From Mycobacterium colombiense (GTDB taxonomy: Bacteria > Actinomycetota > Actinomycetes > Mycobacteriales > Mycobacteriaceae), in the NCBI RefSeq assembly GCF_001672755.1, contig NZ_LZKI01000075.1:1-36290 (forward strand): DNA of 36,290 bases, written 5' to 3'. A program made the translations under genes and the position numbers. Positions 35,007 to 36,290 of the stretch are shown here, in pieces. How positions within the stretch are numbered: position 1 is the stretch's first letter; every line of letters starts with the position of its first letter. Under the pieces are notes generated by a model. That model made no database searches. It worked only from the letters and a program-made list of their open reading frames with translations, and was not told the DNA's origin.

Positions 35007-35783
35007 ATGCGGGCTCGACGGAAAAGGTCGCCGAACCGGTTATTCACCATGTCCAACACGGACCAACAGCCGACCGCCAAGAACGGTCGACCCAAGATGT
35101 CCGCGCGGGCGTTGGCGCAGGTCATCGAGCGAAGCTCGTGGATACAGGGCCCGGCCGCCGAAGCCTATGTGACCCGCCTGCGCAACGCGCACCCCAATGC
35201 CGGCCCGGCGGAGATCATGGCCAAGCTGCGGAAGCGGTACCTGGCCATCGTGACGGCCGGCGGCGTTGCCGTGGGGGCCGCCGCGACCGTTCCCGGCATC
35301 GGCACGATCAGCGCCCTGTCCGCGGCCGCCGCGGAAACGGTGACGTTCCTGGAGGCCACCGCGTTCTTCGTGTTGGCGACGGCGGTGGTCTACGACATTC
35401 CGGCCGATCACCGGGAACGGCGCCGCGCGCTGGTGCTGGCGGTCCTCGCCGGTGACAGCGACCACGCGGTCGCCCAGTTGATCGGCCCGGGCCGCACCAA
35501 CGGCGGCTGGGTCTCCGAGAGCCTGGCCGCCCTGCCGCTGTCATCGATGTCGAAGCTGAACTCGCGGCTGCTCAAGTCGTGGGTCCGCAAGTACACCGTG
35601 CGGCGCGGCGCCCTGCTGTTCGGCAAACTGCTGCCGGTCGGAATCGGGGTCGTGGTGGGCGCCATCGGCAACTACCTCGCCGGCAAGAAGATGATCCGCA
35701 ACGCCAACAGGGCGTTCGGCGCCCCGCCGGCGCGCTGGCCCCGCGCGTTGCATCTGGTGCCCCCCATCCACGAAGCCGGCTAG
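35007..35783 (+). CDS. Conserved membrane protein (Rv1249c-like)
   Basis: A 258-aa protein (Rv1249c is about 262 aa) with no recognised function. The N-terminus is basic and soluble (MRARRKRSPNRLF), followed by a Lys/Arg-rich stretch. Two Gly/Ala-rich hydrophobic segments fall at about residues 80-110 (AIVTAGGVAVGAAATVPGIG and following) and 112-130 (LEATAFFVLATAVVYDI). Another is near 210-228 (LLPVGIGVVVGAIGNYLAG), and a charged C-terminus follows. The pattern resembles the EcsC or DUF-type peripheral membrane proteins, but I would not name a family. ATG 35007 has a good AGGAG. It precedes kgd in the same direction with 222 nt between. Confidence 0.9.
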   Translation: MRARRKRSPNRLFTMSNTDQQPTAKNGRPKMSARALAQVIERSSWIQGPAAEAYVTRLRNAHPNAGPAEIMAKLRKRYLAIVTAGGVAVGAAATVPGIGTISALSAAAAETVTFLEATAFFVLATAVVYDIPADHRERRRALVLAVLAGDSDHAVAQLIGPGRTNGGWVSESLAALPLSSMSKLNSRLLKSWVRKYTVRRGALLFGKLLPVGIGVVVGAIGNYLAGKKMIRNANRAFGAPPARWPRALHLVPPIHEAG

Positions 35784-35876
35784 TGGCGGCCGCCAGCGCG
35801 TAGCCGGGCGCAGCGGGTCGCCACCAACGAGATCCCCGTGCCCCCCGGTCAACCTGGCGGATCGGCGGCGAAAGGT

Positions 35877-35975
35877 TAGCCTTTATAGGGCGGAAACAAT
35901 GGGTACCGCCCTGGGTGTGAGGTGTTCGGCCCTCCGGAGCCGACAAGGGTGCAAGCGCCACGGGAATGCGCTTGC
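35877..35975 (+). promoter_or_regulatory. kgd promoter region and leader hairpins
   Basis: TAGCCT (35877-35882) is a candidate -10. The leader then carries two stem-loops: TCGGC/GCCGA (35926-35930 with 35939-35943) and a perfect 8-bp stem GCAAGCGC/GCGCTTGC (35951-35958 with 35968-35975). A purine-rich GAAGGA lies at 35983, about 17 nt before the start. AAAGG-TTAG-CCTTT (35871-35884) is a small dyad over the -10. Confidence 0.35.
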
Positions 35976-36005
35976 GGAACAGAAGGATTGAGGCGAACTG
36001 CGGTC

Positions 36006-36290
36006 GTGAGCAACATAAGTTCACCATTCGGGCAGAACGAATGGCTGGTCGAGGAGATGTACCGCAAGTTCCGCGACGACCCCTCGTCAGTCGATCCGAG
36101 CTGGCACGAGTTCCTGGTCGACTACAACCCCGAGCCCGCCGGCGAGCCCGCGCCGGCCACCCCGAGCAGCGCTGACGGGCCGACGGCCGCCGCGCCCGCC
36201 CCGGCGCAGCCGGCTCCGGCGCGCGCACTACGACGGTCTGCCCGTGGAGTTCGTAGCCGAGGCGATCGCCACGTTGGGCGCTGGCCGACG
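36006..36290 (+). CDS. kgd: Multifunctional 2-oxoglutarate metabolism enzyme (Kgd/SucA), N-terminus only
   Basis: GTG 36006 opens a protein whose first 40 residues match M. tuberculosis Kgd closely ([20 protein letters not shown], then [17 protein letters not shown]). Kgd combines a dihydrolipoyl-succinyltransferase-like domain with a thiamine-diphosphate dehydrogenase and feeds the TCA cycle from 2-oxoglutarate. After this comes the expected Pro/Ala-rich linker, up to about nt 36225. The last 65 nt, read in frame, give an Arg-rich stretch ([20 protein letters not shown]) unlike any Kgd. A different frame reads [20 protein letters not shown] with good codon use. This suggests a sequencing or assembly break at the edge, not a real Kgd variant. 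About 1,150 residues are outside the window. Confidence 0.85.
   Translation, partial: MSNISSPFGQNEWLVEEMYRKFRDDPSSVDPSWHEFLVDYNPEPAGEPAPATPSSADGPTAAAPAPAQPAPARALRRSARGVRSRGDRHVGRWPT

Noticed and set aside
35871..35890. IdeR (iron) box over the kgd -10
   Set aside because: AGGTTAG matches one half of the consensus, but the second half does not; the dyad AAAGG-TTAG-CCTTT is too short to claim a site.

Overview
This window is GC-rich (most third codon positions are G or C) and its gene order, protein families and start-site architecture are mycobacterial. From memory of the M. tuberculosis gene map, the order follows Rv1273c down to Rv1248c almost gene for gene, with a few gains and losses. The lengths and sequences of EmbR, PknH, CYP130, Tap, LprE and the pH-sensing cyclase point to a slow-growing, non-tuberculous Mycobacterium. 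The species cannot be fixed from the sequence alone.

Layout. 1-2965: a heterodimeric ABC exporter pair, the first truncated by the window edge. 3098-4298: two small secreted proteins, a DUF732 protein and a C39-peptidase-like protein. 4595-7784: the EmbR transcription factor and its kinase PknH. 7808-9849: a cAMP module, abmR and an Rv1264-type adenylyl cyclase on the minus strand, with a probable Mcr11-like small RNA between them on the plus strand. 9887-12287: a hypoxanthine/uracil-type DNA glycosylase, amidase AmiB2 and a HIT hydrolase. 12429-16397: a very large membrane c-di-GMP protein (membrane-GGDEF-membrane-GGDEF-EAL) where M. tuberculosis has a small nitroreductase-like gene. 16394-19420 (minus): luciferase-like oxidoreductase, FAD monooxygenase and UdgB, as one operon read from udgB. 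19482-24075 (plus): Tap efflux pump, FAD-linked oxidase, CYP130 and a TetR regulator. 24085-26936 (minus): DEAD-box helicase plus a membrane acyltransferase. 27112-31167 (plus): lipoprotein LprE and a TM0106-type nuclease-helicase. 31222-32475 (minus): a Tat-exported peptidoglycan amidase with LGFP repeats, not at this locus in M. tuberculosis. 32747-34735 (minus): a 14-TM-type MFS exporter. 35007-35783: a small membrane protein. 36006 to the end: the start of kgd/sucA, whose frame stops matching the family about 65 nt before the edge.

How the parts work together. Several neighbours form signalling units: PknH phosphorylates EmbR through its FHA domain; the cyclase, AbmR and Mcr11 form a cAMP/pH-linked regulatory unit; the GGDEF/EAL protein would make, sense and degrade c-di-GMP. 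A recurrent feature is the leaderless or nearly leaderless start: a TANNNT -10 box lies 6-7 nt upstream of the start codon for the cyclase, amiB2, the HIT gene, the FAD oxidase and the nuclease-helicase, with close variants for cyp130, lprE and deaD. No tRNA, rRNA, insertion sequence, prophage or CRISPR array was seen. The best candidates for undescribed biology are the split-function tandem GGDEF protein, the tandem 30-bp hairpin repeat before cyp130, and the leaderless mini-ORF overlapping the lprE start.
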